Part shown: positions 49,915 through 57,415 of the stretch, in pieces
Numbering within the stretch: the first letter of the stretch is position 1
Layout: every line of letters begins with the position of its first letter
Translations under genes and position numbers: made by a program
NCBI RefSeq assembly: GCF_008123515.1
Contig: NZ_VSSR01000029.1
Coordinates: 124,001 to 188,000 of the forward strand
DNA: 64,000 nucleotides
Origin: Bradyrhizobium cytisi
GTDB lineage: Bacteria; Pseudomonadota; Alphaproteobacteria; Rhizobiales; Xanthobacteraceae
Direction: 5' to 3'
The notes under the pieces: generated by a model
Database searches by the model: none
The model's input: the letters and a program-made list of their open reading frames with translations, nothing else
Told to the model about the DNA's origin: nothing

Positions 49915-51536
49915 GGCGTCACCTCGGCAGGAATCCTCGCGCCGCTTTCGAGCCAATTGCGATAGGTACGGAATTTCAGACCGAGCTTTTCGTAATAGAC
50001 CCGGAGATAGCCGTCGGCTCTGCGGGTAACGGCTTTCGGCGTTACGTCTTCGACTTCCTGCGCAATGACGCCGACATAGGCCTTGTCGCTGCCGATGTAA
50101 CTGAAGCGGTAATAGCCGAGGCCGCTGGCGAGATGGCCGAGCAAAACGACGTTGTGCTTCAGCGCGATGTCGGAACGCCGTCCGGCGCCACCACCTCCGC
50201 GGCCGCCACCACCGTGGAAGCCTCCACCGCCGCCTCGGCCGGCGAAGCTGGCGCCACCGCCGCCGCGCGGTCCCATGCTCGCCATGCTTGCATGACCCCG
50301 AGCCGATGCCGCGGCCGCCGAGCGGACCGACGACACGTTCAGTGCGCCGCCGCCACCGCCGCGGTTCGCGGCCTTGGCGCCGCCGCCCCTGGCACCACCC
50401 GCTTTGGCGCTGGCATTCTTCGCGCCAGAATTCTTGGCACCACTCCCCTTGACCGCGCGATCGCCGCCGCCTTTGGCGCGATCGCCTCCCGCCTTGGCAC
50501 GATCCCCCGCGCCTTGTCGGTCACCACCTCGATCACCGCGGTCCCCGGCACGGTCTCCTGCGCGATCTCCCGCACGGTCGACGGAACGATCTCCCGTACC
50601 TGGCCGATCCTGTCCCGGCTTCAACACCTGCTGTCCGCCGCGTCCGCGGAAGTCCATCCGGTCGGCGGCCCCGGCCTTGAGGTTGCTGTTGCCGAAGCGC
50701 TGCTGAACATTCGCATTGCTGTACCGCACCCCTTGGCGATGCGACGGGTTGTGCTGCCAGCCATTTCCGATATTGGGGGTCCGATGATTGATATAGACGT
50801 TGCGGTTGCCCCAATTGCAGCCGCCGCCCCAATAATTGCCCCAGCGGCCGATGGCCCAGGCGGTGCCAAAGGCAAGACCCGCTGCGACGACGCCCGCACC
50901 GATATAGGAGGGATAGCCGAAGTAGTATGGCGGATATTCGGTGTAGGGCCACGCGCCGTAAACCGTCGCAGGCTCGTAATACGGAACGTACATCGTATCG
51001 GGCACGGCCGGTTCGATCACGATCACCTGCCTGCTTTCCTCGGTTTTGACGCTCACCTTCTGCTGCTTGGTGGTGACCAGCTTCTTGTTGTCGTAGGCCT
51101 TGGTCCGCAGCCGCTGGACCGCATCCATCACGTCCGGCTGCTGCGCCAGCACGGCGTCGCCCAGCGCCTTGGTCCAGTCGAGCTTGTCGCTCATCATGGT
51201 CAACACCTCGGCGGTCGAGGCCAGCGCCTTGATGCTGTCGTCCCAAGCCTGCTTCTCGACCTCGGTCTTCAGGGCATCGCCCTTCAGAGTCTTGCGCTCT
51301 TTCAGCCAGCGATCGGCCTGCACGACTTCCAGAGGATAGGTGGATGCCGCCAGCACATTGGCGAGCAGTTCGTCGGGATAGAGCGCGATCGGCGCCACGA
51401 GTGCTTCGAGTTGCTCGGGCTTAAGCAGGGTTTGCTCGGAGGGAGGCGGCTTGCTGTCCGTTGTTTGCGCAGCTGCAACACTGGGAGCCGCAATCATGAT
51501 GACGAATGCCAAGAGAAACTTCCTGCACTGCAACAT
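49911..51536 (-). CDS. DUF3300 protein with Gly/Asp/Arg-rich repeats and a C-terminal S74-type domain
   Basis: A 541-residue exported protein (signal MLQCRKFLLAFVIMIAAPSV). DUF3300 domain: EQLEALVAPIALYPDELLAN, VLAASTYPLEVVQADRWLKE, VPYYEPATVYGAWPYTEYPP. Then a low-complexity tract of AGDR/GGDR units and Gly/Ser/Ala-rich sequence (about residues 310-460). The C-terminal 75 residues, SDIALKHNVVLLGHLASGLG, YYRFSYIGSDKAYVGVIAQE, VEDVTPKAVTRRADGYLRVY, match the Peptidase_S74 intramolecular chaperone domain of tail-spike proteins. A FixK box lies 55 bases upstream. Confidence 0.88.
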   Translation of the reverse strand: MLQCRKFLLAFVIMIAAPSVAAAQTTDSKPPPSEQTLLKPEQLEALVAPIALYPDELLANVLAASTYPLEVVQADRWLKERKTLKGDALKTEVEKQAWDDSIKALASTAEVLTMMSDKLDWTKALGDAVLAQQPDVMDAVQRLRTKAYDNKKLVTTKQQKVSVKTEESRQVIVIEPAVPDTMYVPYYEPATVYGAWPYTEYPPYYFGYPSYIGAGVVAAGLAFGTAWAIGRWGNYWGGGCNWGNRNVYINHRTPNIGNGWQHNPSHRQGVRYSNANVQQRFGNSNLKAGAADRMDFRGRGGQQVLKPGQDRPGTGDRSVDRAGDRAGDRAGDRGDRGGDRQGAGDRAKAGGDRAKGGGDRAVKGSGAKNSGAKNASAKAGGARGGGAKAANRGGGGGALNVSSVRSAAAASARGHASMASMGPRGGGGASFAGRGGGGGFHGGGGRGGGGAGRRSDIALKHNVVLLGHLASGLGYYRFSYIGSDKAYVGVIAQEVEDVTPKAVTRRADGYLRVYYEKLGLKFRTYRNWLESGARIPAEVTP

Positions 51537-51590
51537 GCCGTTCTCCGTTACCAAACAACCAGAGTCAACGGCGGAAGTCGCCCCTCGACT

Positions 51591-51604
51591 TTGATCAAGA
51601 TCAA
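51591..51604. promoter_or_regulatory. FixK/FNR-type box (TTGAT-CAAG-ATCAA)
   Basis: Perfect palindrome TTGATCAAGATCAA. With a class II position at -41.5 transcription would begin near 51556, 20 bases before the DUF3300 start. Confidence 0.72.
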
Positions 51605-51655
51605 GGGTCCTCCATTGGCATGCAGCTTCTTAGCGCCGATCCGATGGCCGGCCGC

Positions 51656-52981
51656 CTACACCCGGATTTTGCTCTCCGGTTGCGCTGAAAGCAGGATGCG
51701 GCGATCGTGGATCAAGCTCTGCAGGCGGTGCGCGACAACATTCAGCGTCGTGACATCCAGCGCGTTTTCATCTCCCGCCGCCGTTCTGGCACGCTGCGCC
51801 TGAAGAACCCGGTCGATCTCAGTCTCGATGTCGGACAATTCAGGCTCCGCCTCCGTCATGCGTATTCGAGCCCCAAGTGCGTAGAGTGCATCCAGTCCCC
51901 GCTCGTCCTTCGAGGATTCACCTGCCCTGAGGAATTTCCAGGCCGCAGCCGCCACGGAGATCAAGCCGCCGATGATCATCGGAGTGAGGAAGATGGCATT
52001 CCCCCATTTGTCCAGGAAGCTCTGCTGCGTGCCGTTGAAGAACGCGGCTGCGCCGGGATGGACGGGCAGAAAGGCATCCGAATCCGTGCTTGGTGCGGTC
52101 ATTTGCGACAAGATCGGCAACTCGCCGAGCAGATCCCGACGCGCCTTCATCAGCGCTTCCGCCAAGGCGCCAGCGACGTCGTCACCAAGCTGCTTTCGCG
52201 CGACCACATAGAAGGAAACACGGAGGGTGGTCAGGTCGTCGTCCGGGACAGCAGGCGAGCCCCGCAACGTGCCCTTGGGCAGGTCGAAGCTCTCATAGGC
52301 ACGCTGCTTCTCCGCGATGGCGCCGGCCGCCTCGATGGGAATGAGGATTGGCGCGGTCTTGGCGTTCTGCGGAAAAAGACCTCGCAGCAGGGTCAGATAT
52401 TTTTCGGCCAGCGGGACGACGACCAGGATTGCCCTCACCTCCTTGGCGTCGAGCGCACGCCGGGTATCCGCAGGCGCGAGATTGCGAAAGCTTACATTGG
52501 CGCGGCCGAGATCGTATTCCTTGGTGAGAACACCGACGAGATTGCGATTGATCTCGCCACCGACCACACCAACGCTTGCGCGCTTCAAGCCCGCGATGTC
52601 GGTGATGGCGGAGCCCGGAGGCGCAACCAGCAGGACGACGGCATGGGCAAGGACTACGACGGCCTGAGCCTGCGAGAGATCGCCGACGTCGCCGCGGACG
52701 ACTGCCAGATCGACCTTGTTCGACGCGAACAGGTCGGCCGCATCTACCGCATTGGTGGTTTCCACCGATTTGAGCCGTATCGACGCATTCATTGCCGCAA
52801 GCCGGCTCGCGAGTCCCGATACGAGCCGCGTTGCCTCGCCATCCAGCGATCCGACCGCGATGGTCAGCGTCGTCGGACGAAAATACCAGCGATAGCCAAA
52901 CAGTCCGGCCCCGACGACCGGCACGAGCGCGCCGGCGACAATGACGAAGCGAAGCCAGATCGGCATTCTCTCTGAGACCAT
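51656..52981 (-). CDS. TAXI-family TRAP-type solute-binding protein, membrane anchored
   Basis: A 441-residue protein with two membrane segments: an N-terminal one (FVIVAGALVPVVGAGLFGYR) and one near the C-terminus (IFLTPMIIGGLISVAAAAWK). Between them is a TAXI-type binding fold: TLTIAVGSLDGEATRLVSGL, VDLAVVRGDVGDLSQAQAVV, GLKRASVGVVGGEINRNLVG. Free TAXI receptors have only a signal peptide; the C-terminal helix plus a cytosolic tail of about 85 residues suggests a sensor-like or anchored receptor. No TRAP permease genes nearby. FixK-type box 69 bases upstream. Confidence 0.85.
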   Translation of the reverse strand: MVSERMPIWLRFVIVAGALVPVVGAGLFGYRWYFRPTTLTIAVGSLDGEATRLVSGLASRLAAMNASIRLKSVETTNAVDAADLFASNKVDLAVVRGDVGDLSQAQAVVVLAHAVVLLVAPPGSAITDIAGLKRASVGVVGGEINRNLVGVLTKEYDLGRANVSFRNLAPADTRRALDAKEVRAILVVVPLAEKYLTLLRGLFPQNAKTAPILIPIEAAGAIAEKQRAYESFDLPKGTLRGSPAVPDDDLTTLRVSFYVVARKQLGDDVAGALAEALMKARRDLLGELPILSQMTAPSTDSDAFLPVHPGAAAFFNGTQQSFLDKWGNAIFLTPMIIGGLISVAAAAWKFLRAGESSKDERGLDALYALGARIRMTEAEPELSDIETEIDRVLQAQRARTAAGDENALDVTTLNVVAHRLQSLIHDRRILLSAQPESKIRV

Positions 52982-53049
52982 GCGGCGCCCACGGTAGATA
53001 AAGCACTCAATGCCGGGACAGGCTCAGCTGACAGTCCATCCGGACCTTG

Positions 53050-53063
53050 TTGACATCAATCAA
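53050..53063. promoter_or_regulatory. FixK/FNR-type box (TTGAC-ATCA-ATCAA)
   Basis: TTGACATCAATCAA matches TTGAY-N4-RTCAA. It lies between the HlyD gene end and the TAXI start at 52981; a -41.5 position would give a 34-base leader. Confidence 0.6.
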
Positions 53064-53079
53064 GCAACATCGAACCCGG

Positions 53080-54312
53080 TCAGTGCCCGCTGAGCACCAG
53101 CGTCTTGATCGGCAGCAGCAGCGCCTGAATTCGCAAGAGCATGGCGTGCACAAGGCCGACGCCATCGACGACATGCAGAGCGATTGCCCGACCAGTGCCG
53201 GTCTCTTTCGCCGAGATCTCCTCGTGATTGCTGGTATAGGCATTGACGATGCAGCTGCTGCCCGGCGTCACGCCTTCCAGACCGCCCTTGTAGAGCGGCT
53301 CCAGGAAAGCCAGGATCGTGCCGGGTTGCCCGACATTCTGCGCCTCGATCAGTTGCTCGCCGCTTCGGAACTGCCCGGCCGCGATGTAGTCCTGGACGTT
53401 GGTGACGACCATGGGAATGATTATCCACGGCTTCGAGATGCAGGATGCTTCCGCCACCATGCCGACCTTCATCACCTGAGCCTCGATCTGACCAAAGCCG
53501 GCCTGCAAGGCGCGGCGGCCGGCTCCCTCCGGCACCAGCACTCCCGCGGGCCGCATCAGCTGATTGACGACGTCACCAGTGCGGACCAGGAATTGCTCCA
53601 CACGTCCGTCGACACCGGCGCGAACAAACGTCTTGTCCAGATCGACCTGCGCTTCGGCCAATGCCGCCTGGGCACTCGCCTTTTCGGCCGGCAACAGCGT
53701 TGAAAGCCGCAACGTCGCCGACGTCTTGGACGCGGTGGCCGCGTCCACACCAGCTTGCCGCTGGTTGACCACGACCTGTAGTTTCTCAATGTCGCGTTGC
53801 GGGACGATACCGGGATTACGGCGCTGCAACTCCGTCTTGACGTCCAGTTCGTCCTTGGCCTGTTGAAGGCTCGCTTTTGCTTCCTGGATCTGAGCTTCGG
53901 CCTTGACCACGTCGTTTTCCGCGCTTGTCATAGAGGCGTCGACCTCGGCGATCTTGCGCCTGGCCGTCTCCAAAGCCGCTTGCTGTTTCGAACTGTCCAA
54001 CCTGAACAGCACATCGCCCTTCTTCACCGCTTCGCTGTAGCCGACATTGACTTCCGCGACCCGGCCAGAGCCCTCGGGCAGGATGGGCACCGTACGGTAA
54101 TAGAGCGTCGCCGAGGACGTTGAGGGGTGAAAGTAGAAGATCATGGTGATCAGGGACACCGTGAGCATCAAGCAGCCGGTGATACCCCATCGCAGTTCGT
54201 ACCAGATGGAAAAGAACGTGATCTCCTTGCCGAAGCGCTTCCCTTGGGCGTAGCGGCGGTAGAGGTAGTCCGGCAGGATGGTTAGAAGGGAGCAGAACAT
54301 GAGCTCAAACAT
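53080..54312 (-). CDS. HlyD-family membrane fusion protein (YiaV/YibH-like)
   Basis: A 410-residue periplasmic adaptor. N-terminus: hydrophobic MFELMFCSLLTILPDYLYRR, then one membrane helix (GITGCLMLTVSLITMIFYF), the barrel-sandwich half PILPEGSGRVAEVNVGYSEA with VKKGDVLFRLDSSKQQ, a long helical hairpin (about 110-230), and the second half VRAGVDGRVEQFLVRTGDVV. Unlike EmrA- or type-I partners there is no transporter gene next to it; instead a small membrane protein is coded just before, overlapping by 8 bases. E. coli YiaV-YiaW and YibH-YibI have the same pairing. Confidence 0.85.
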   Translation of the reverse strand: MFELMFCSLLTILPDYLYRRYAQGKRFGKEITFFSIWYELRWGITGCLMLTVSLITMIFYFHPSTSSATLYYRTVPILPEGSGRVAEVNVGYSEAVKKGDVLFRLDSSKQQAALETARRKIAEVDASMTSAENDVVKAEAQIQEAKASLQQAKDELDVKTELQRRNPGIVPQRDIEKLQVVVNQRQAGVDAATASKTSATLRLSTLLPAEKASAQAALAEAQVDLDKTFVRAGVDGRVEQFLVRTGDVVNQLMRPAGVLVPEGAGRRALQAGFGQIEAQVMKVGMVAEASCISKPWIIIPMVVTNVQDYIAAGQFRSGEQLIEAQNVGQPGTILAFLEPLYKGGLEGVTPGSSCIVNAYTSNHEEISAKETGTGRAIALHVVDGVGLVHAMLLRIQALLLPIKTLVLSGH

Positions 54313-54790
54313 GGCTGTGCTCCTTCTCTTTCGCCGCGCCGGGTCTCTCGGGCGGCGGCGGGTTGGGTTTGACAACCGTCGTCGCTGGCCCGGGTCTTTC
54401 GGGTGGCTGCGGTCCGGATTCGGCAACCTCGCTTTGCTCTCCCGGCGTTGCGTCTGCGATCTTCTCGACTGATCCGGCGATGCTGCGCAGCGGCGTGCCG
54501 AAATCCGGAAGGTCGATCAAGGCCAACAATAGTCCCGCCACCCAGAAGATGTGCATGTGGGTAAACAGGGAGATCAGACCGAGCACGGCCACGAACTCGA
54601 ACTGCAGCTTCTGTGACTTGTGAGCCATCCGCTCGGGCAGGCTGTGCAGCTTCCAATAGAGCGTGCCAACCCAGAACACGGTGCCGATCAGGAAGATTCC
54701 CATCACCACCATCAGCGCGTCCGTCCCGCTTCCCGGCGCGAGATAAAACGGCAGATGATGAGGGGCCATCGGATGAAGTTGTTCGCTCAA
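54305..54790 (-). CDS. Small inner-membrane partner of the HlyD-like protein, Pro-rich tail
   Basis: A 161-residue protein. TTG 54790 with GGAGAG is the best start (MSEQLHPMAPHHLPFYLAPG). Two to three membrane helices (DALMVVMGIFLIGTVFWVGT; EFVAVLGLISLFTHMHIFWV AGLLLALIDLP) with R/K-rich loop between; then a cytosolic or periplasmic tail containing the repeated unit PPERPG. It resembles DUF3302 proteins (YiaW/YibI), which partner HlyD-like YiaV/YibH, but the match is by pattern and position only. FixK box 71 bases upstream. Confidence 0.7.
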   Translation of the reverse strand: MSEQLHPMAPHHLPFYLAPGSGTDALMVVMGIFLIGTVFWVGTLYWKLHSLPERMAHKSQKLQFEFVAVLGLISLFTHMHIFWVAGLLLALIDLPDFGTPLRSIAGSVEKIADATPGEQSEVAESGPQPPERPGPATTVVKPNPPPPERPGAAKEKEHSHV

Positions 54791-54860
54791 AGGTATCTCT
54801 CCACTTTGGTCCCGCACACATCCAAGCCTGCCCACGTTGAACAGCCCGATATGGAGCCGC

Positions 54861-54874
54861 TTGATTTGAATCAA
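54861..54874. promoter_or_regulatory. FixK/FNR-type box (TTGAT-TTGA-ATCAA) between divergent genes
   Basis: Perfect palindrome TTGATTTGAATCAA midway between the TTG start at 54790 and the ATG at 54946. A -41.5 position gives leaders of about 36 bases on both sides, so one dimer site could serve both directions. Confidence 0.7.
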
Positions 54875-54945
54875 AGGACTTGGCCTTGCCGGTCCTAGCC
54901 TGACCCGAGCACCGACGCTCGACAGCCCAACAGGAGCTTCCAGCC

Positions 54946-55398
54946 ATGGCCGGCCTCGATGACCTCATCCCCAACGCTACGCAAATCCGCAAGGAAGCGG
55001 CCCTCAAAGAGGCCGAGAAGGCTGAGGAATATGTCCGCCTCGCCGCCGCGGCCGAAGCCGAGAAACGCGCCTTGATCGAGCGGCTGAGCAAGCCGTCCGG
55101 CAAGACCGAGGACGAGAAGATCAAGCTCGCGTCGACCATCATCCAGCGTGCGGTTCGCAATGGCTTGACGGAAGTGCAGGTCTATCGGTTCCCGAATACG
55201 CTGTGCACGGACAAGGGCCGCGCCATCAACCAGATGGAGGCTGGCTGGGAGAAAACGCTGACGGGAATTCCAAAGGAGATCCTCGAGCTCTGGACCGAAT
55301 ACCTCAAGCCGCGCGGCTACCGCATCGGCTATCAGGTCATTGACTTCCCCGGTGGCATGCCCGGCGACATCGGGATCACCATTTCCTGGGGAGACTGA
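54946..55398 (+). CDS. Conserved hypothetical protein upstream of ppk2
   Basis: A 150-residue cytosolic protein with AGGAG upstream. The first half is a charged helix, probably coiled coil (EAALKEAEKAEEYVRLAAAA EAEKRALIERL), the second an alpha/beta part (TEVQVYRFPNTLCTDKGRAI, YRIGYQVIDFPGGMPGDIGI). The beginning of the gene is 72 bases after the divergent FixK box, and ppk2 follows after 38 bases, so the two are probably one low-oxygen operon. No family name recognised; the pattern is known from rhizobial genomes. Confidence 0.75.
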   Translation: MAGLDDLIPNATQIRKEAALKEAEKAEEYVRLAAAAEAEKRALIERLSKPSGKTEDEKIKLASTIIQRAVRNGLTEVQVYRFPNTLCTDKGRAINQMEAGWEKTLTGIPKEILELWTEYLKPRGYRIGYQVIDFPGGMPGDIGITISWGD

Positions 55399-55436
55399 TC
55401 GCGGTTCGGCCGAATTGAAGCAACGGAAGGCGGAGC

Positions 55437-56237
55437 ATGCCAAAGGACCAAGTCGCAGAGCGGATGAAGCGCAAGGATTACGAAAAGGAGCTCGAAAAGC
55501 TCCAGGTCGAACTTTGCCATCTCCAAGACTATGTGAAGGAAAACAAGCTCCGGGTCATCGTCCTGTTCGAAGGCCGCGACGCAGCCGGCAAGGGCGGCAC
55601 GATCAAGGCGATCACCGAAAAGGTCAGCCCGCGCGTATTCCGGGTGGTGGCGCTGCCGGCGCCATCGGATCGCGAGAAGACGCAACTCTTCTTCCAGCGC
55701 TACATGAAGCAATTTCCGGCCGGCGGCGAGATCGTGATCTTCGACCGGAGCTGGTACAATCGCGCCGGCGTCGAGTATGTGATGGGGTTCTGCTCGCCAG
55801 CCGAGCACGATCGTTTCCTCGCGCTCTGCCCGCAGATGGAAAAGTACGCCATCGACGGCGGCATCATCCTGATCAAGATCTGGCTCGAGGTCGGGATGGA
55901 CGAGCAGGAGCGCCGCTTCAACGCCCGCATCGACGATCCGGTGCGGCAGTGGAAGCTCAGCCCGATGGACCTCGAATCCTTCAAGCGATGGTATGATTAT
56001 TCGCGCGCGCGCGACCTGATGCTCAAGAAGACAAGCACGAAGTACGCGCCTTGGTACATCATTCGCTCCGACGACAAACGGCGCGCACGGCTGAACTGTT
56101 TCGCGCATCTGTTGAGGGCCATCCCTTACAAGCAGATCCGGAAGGACAAGGTCAGACTGCCGAAGCGTTCCGATAAGGGACGCTACAACGACCAGGCCAG
56201 CCTGCGTGGGATGAACTTCGTCGCAGAACGATATTGA
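55437..56237 (+). CDS. ppk2: Polyphosphate kinase 2
   Basis: A 266-residue PPK2, single-domain class. Walker A is VLFEGRDAAGKGGTIKAITE (about residues 42-61), the lid precursor VFRVVALPAPSDREKTQLFF, Walker B IVIFDRSWYNRAGVEYVMGF, and the C-terminal KYAPWYIIRSDDKRRARLNC. These enzymes transfer phosphate between polyphosphate and nucleotides (GDP or ADP preferred in class I). It starts 38 bases after the hypothetical gene and ends before a hairpin. Under oxygen limitation it could regenerate ATP/GTP from stored polyphosphate. Confidence 0.95.
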   Translation: MPKDQVAERMKRKDYEKELEKLQVELCHLQDYVKENKLRVIVLFEGRDAAGKGGTIKAITEKVSPRVFRVVALPAPSDREKTQLFFQRYMKQFPAGGEIVIFDRSWYNRAGVEYVMGFCSPAEHDRFLALCPQMEKYAIDGGIILIKIWLEVGMDEQERRFNARIDDPVRQWKLSPMDLESFKRWYDYSRARDLMLKKTSTKYAPWYIIRSDDKRRARLNCFAHLLRAIPYKQIRKDKVRLPKRSDKGRYNDQASLRGMNFVAERY

Positions 56238-56279
56238 CGAGGGTCTGACCGCACGTTCGTTGAACGCCGGACCGATGCT

Positions 56280-56306
56280 GCTGACGGACCTTAAGGATCC
56301 GTCAGC
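56280..56306. terminator. Inverted repeat between convergent genes, possible bidirectional terminator
   Basis: GCTGACGGA at 56280-56288 pairs perfectly with TCCGTCAGC at 56298-56306. The loop contains the palindrome CCTTAAGG. It lies between the stop of ppk2 (56237) and that of the convergent Gly-rich gene (56318). No T-run follows the stem, so termination is likely but not certain. Confidence 0.55.
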
Positions 56307-56317
56307 GGCGCATTCCC

Positions 56318-56770
56318 TTAGTATGGATACTGGTTGGGACAGACCCAATTGCCGTACGTGTCCTGATAACAACCGTTGTTGGAGTTGTTGTAATAGCCAT
56401 AGGCGCCCGCGGCAGCCGCACCGACGGCAGCAGCACCGTAGGCGGCGCCTCGATAGCCATATCGCGGATAGCCTCCGGGATAGCCGGCGACCGGACGGCC
56501 AGGACGACCCGCAACGGGGTAACCGGGACGGCCAGGGCGACCGGCGATCGGGTGGCCCGGCCGCGGACCTCCTGCATAGTGGCGTCCGCCTCCGCCATGG
56601 ATTCGCCCGGCGTGGACGGCGCCGCCATGAAAACCTCCGGCACGCATGCCCCCTCCACCTCCGCGATAGCCACCACCGCCACCTCCGCGGCGGGCATAGG
56701 CATCATCGGGAACGAGCGTGGCCGTGAGAAGAACGAAAGCCGCAGCAAGAGCTAGAATATAACGAAGCAT
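56318..56770 (-). CDS. Exported Gly/Arg/Pro-rich low-complexity protein
   Basis: A 150-residue protein with a clear signal peptide (MLRYILALAAAFVLLTATLV, cleavage near AYA). The mature part is low complexity: GGGGGGYRGGGGGMRAGGFH, then repeats of GRPGRPGYPVAG type, an Ala-rich hydrophobic stretch (YGAAAVGAAAAGAYGYY) and a Cys pair at the end (GCYQDTYGNWVCPNQYPY). Such proteins are common in Bradyrhizobium envelopes, often close to DUF3300 genes. GGGAGG precedes ATG 56770. Function unknown. Confidence 0.8.
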   Translation of the reverse strand: MLRYILALAAAFVLLTATLVPDDAYARRGGGGGGYRGGGGGMRAGGFHGGAVHAGRIHGGGGRHYAGGPRPGHPIAGRPGRPGYPVAGRPGRPVAGYPGGYPRYGYRGAAYGAAAVGAAAAGAYGYYNNSNNGCYQDTYGNWVCPNQYPY

Positions 56771-56946
56771 GGCATGTCCTCCCTCGATATGAGTGCCGTG
56801 ATCCGCTTTCGACGATGCCTCGCGAAACGCGGTTGGCACCTGAACCTGGCGCTGATTTGCGGCCGCTTCCCTGGCTTACGTGCATGGGAGAAGCAGCCGC
56901 CATTCAAACTCGGCGCCGCGACCGCCGAAGCGGCGCGACTGCCGCT

Positions 56947-57384
56947 CTACCGCTTCAAACTTATCGTCACGCCCCCCACGGCCGCTGACAACTCCGCTCC
57001 GACTTTCGGCCCGCTGAGCTGGAGGATCACACCATTGCCGTTTTGCAGCTGAACTGCTCCCGCCCCCGCCGCAATGGCCCCGCCTGCGCCGCCCACCGCA
57101 TAGGAGCCTTCGATCGACTCCGGCCCCCTCAAATTGAGGGCGCGGCCGACCAACTTGGTGGTCGAGGCGCCGATCGTGAAGCCGACGCTCATGCCCGAGA
57201 CGGTGAAGGGATATTTGTGGCCGCGGAGCAGCAGAACGCCTTCCCCGCCACCGACGCCGACGATGAATCCGCCCTTGGTGAAGACGACGGCAACCTGGCC
57301 GGTCTCCGCCCGCGACGGCGTGCTGAAGCCGGCCAGTCCTGTCAGCGCGGCGACCAGGGCGACGCAGATGGCGACTTTTCTCAT
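56947..57384 (-). CDS. Exported glycine-rich beta protein, paralogue of the gene at 48546
   Basis: A 145-residue protein with signal peptide (VAICVALVAALTGLAGFSTP, cleavage after SRA). The mature region VAVVFTKGGFIVGVGGGEGV, LLLRGHKYPFTVSGMSVGFT, GGAIAAGAGAVQLQNGNGVI, LQLSGPKVGAELSAAVGGVT follows the same order as the 48546 product. It starts 31 bases after the AspT-type gene and may be the last gene of the decarboxylase operon or stand alone. Periplasmic or outer-membrane location is likely; function unknown. Confidence 0.8.
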   Translation of the reverse strand: MRKVAICVALVAALTGLAGFSTPSRAETGQVAVVFTKGGFIVGVGGGEGVLLLRGHKYPFTVSGMSVGFTIGASTTKLVGRALNLRGPESIEGSYAVGGAGGAIAAGAGAVQLQNGNGVILQLSGPKVGAELSAAVGGVTISLKR

Positions 57385-57415
57385 GAGACTCGTTTCCTCT
57401 GGTTGTGATGCTGAG

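Noticed and set aside
50133..51803. A 556-codon plus-strand frame
   Set aside because: It is antisense to the DUF3300 gene and the TAXI gene end; its length comes from the GC-rich repeats, and its Arg/Ala/Thr-rich product has no domain.
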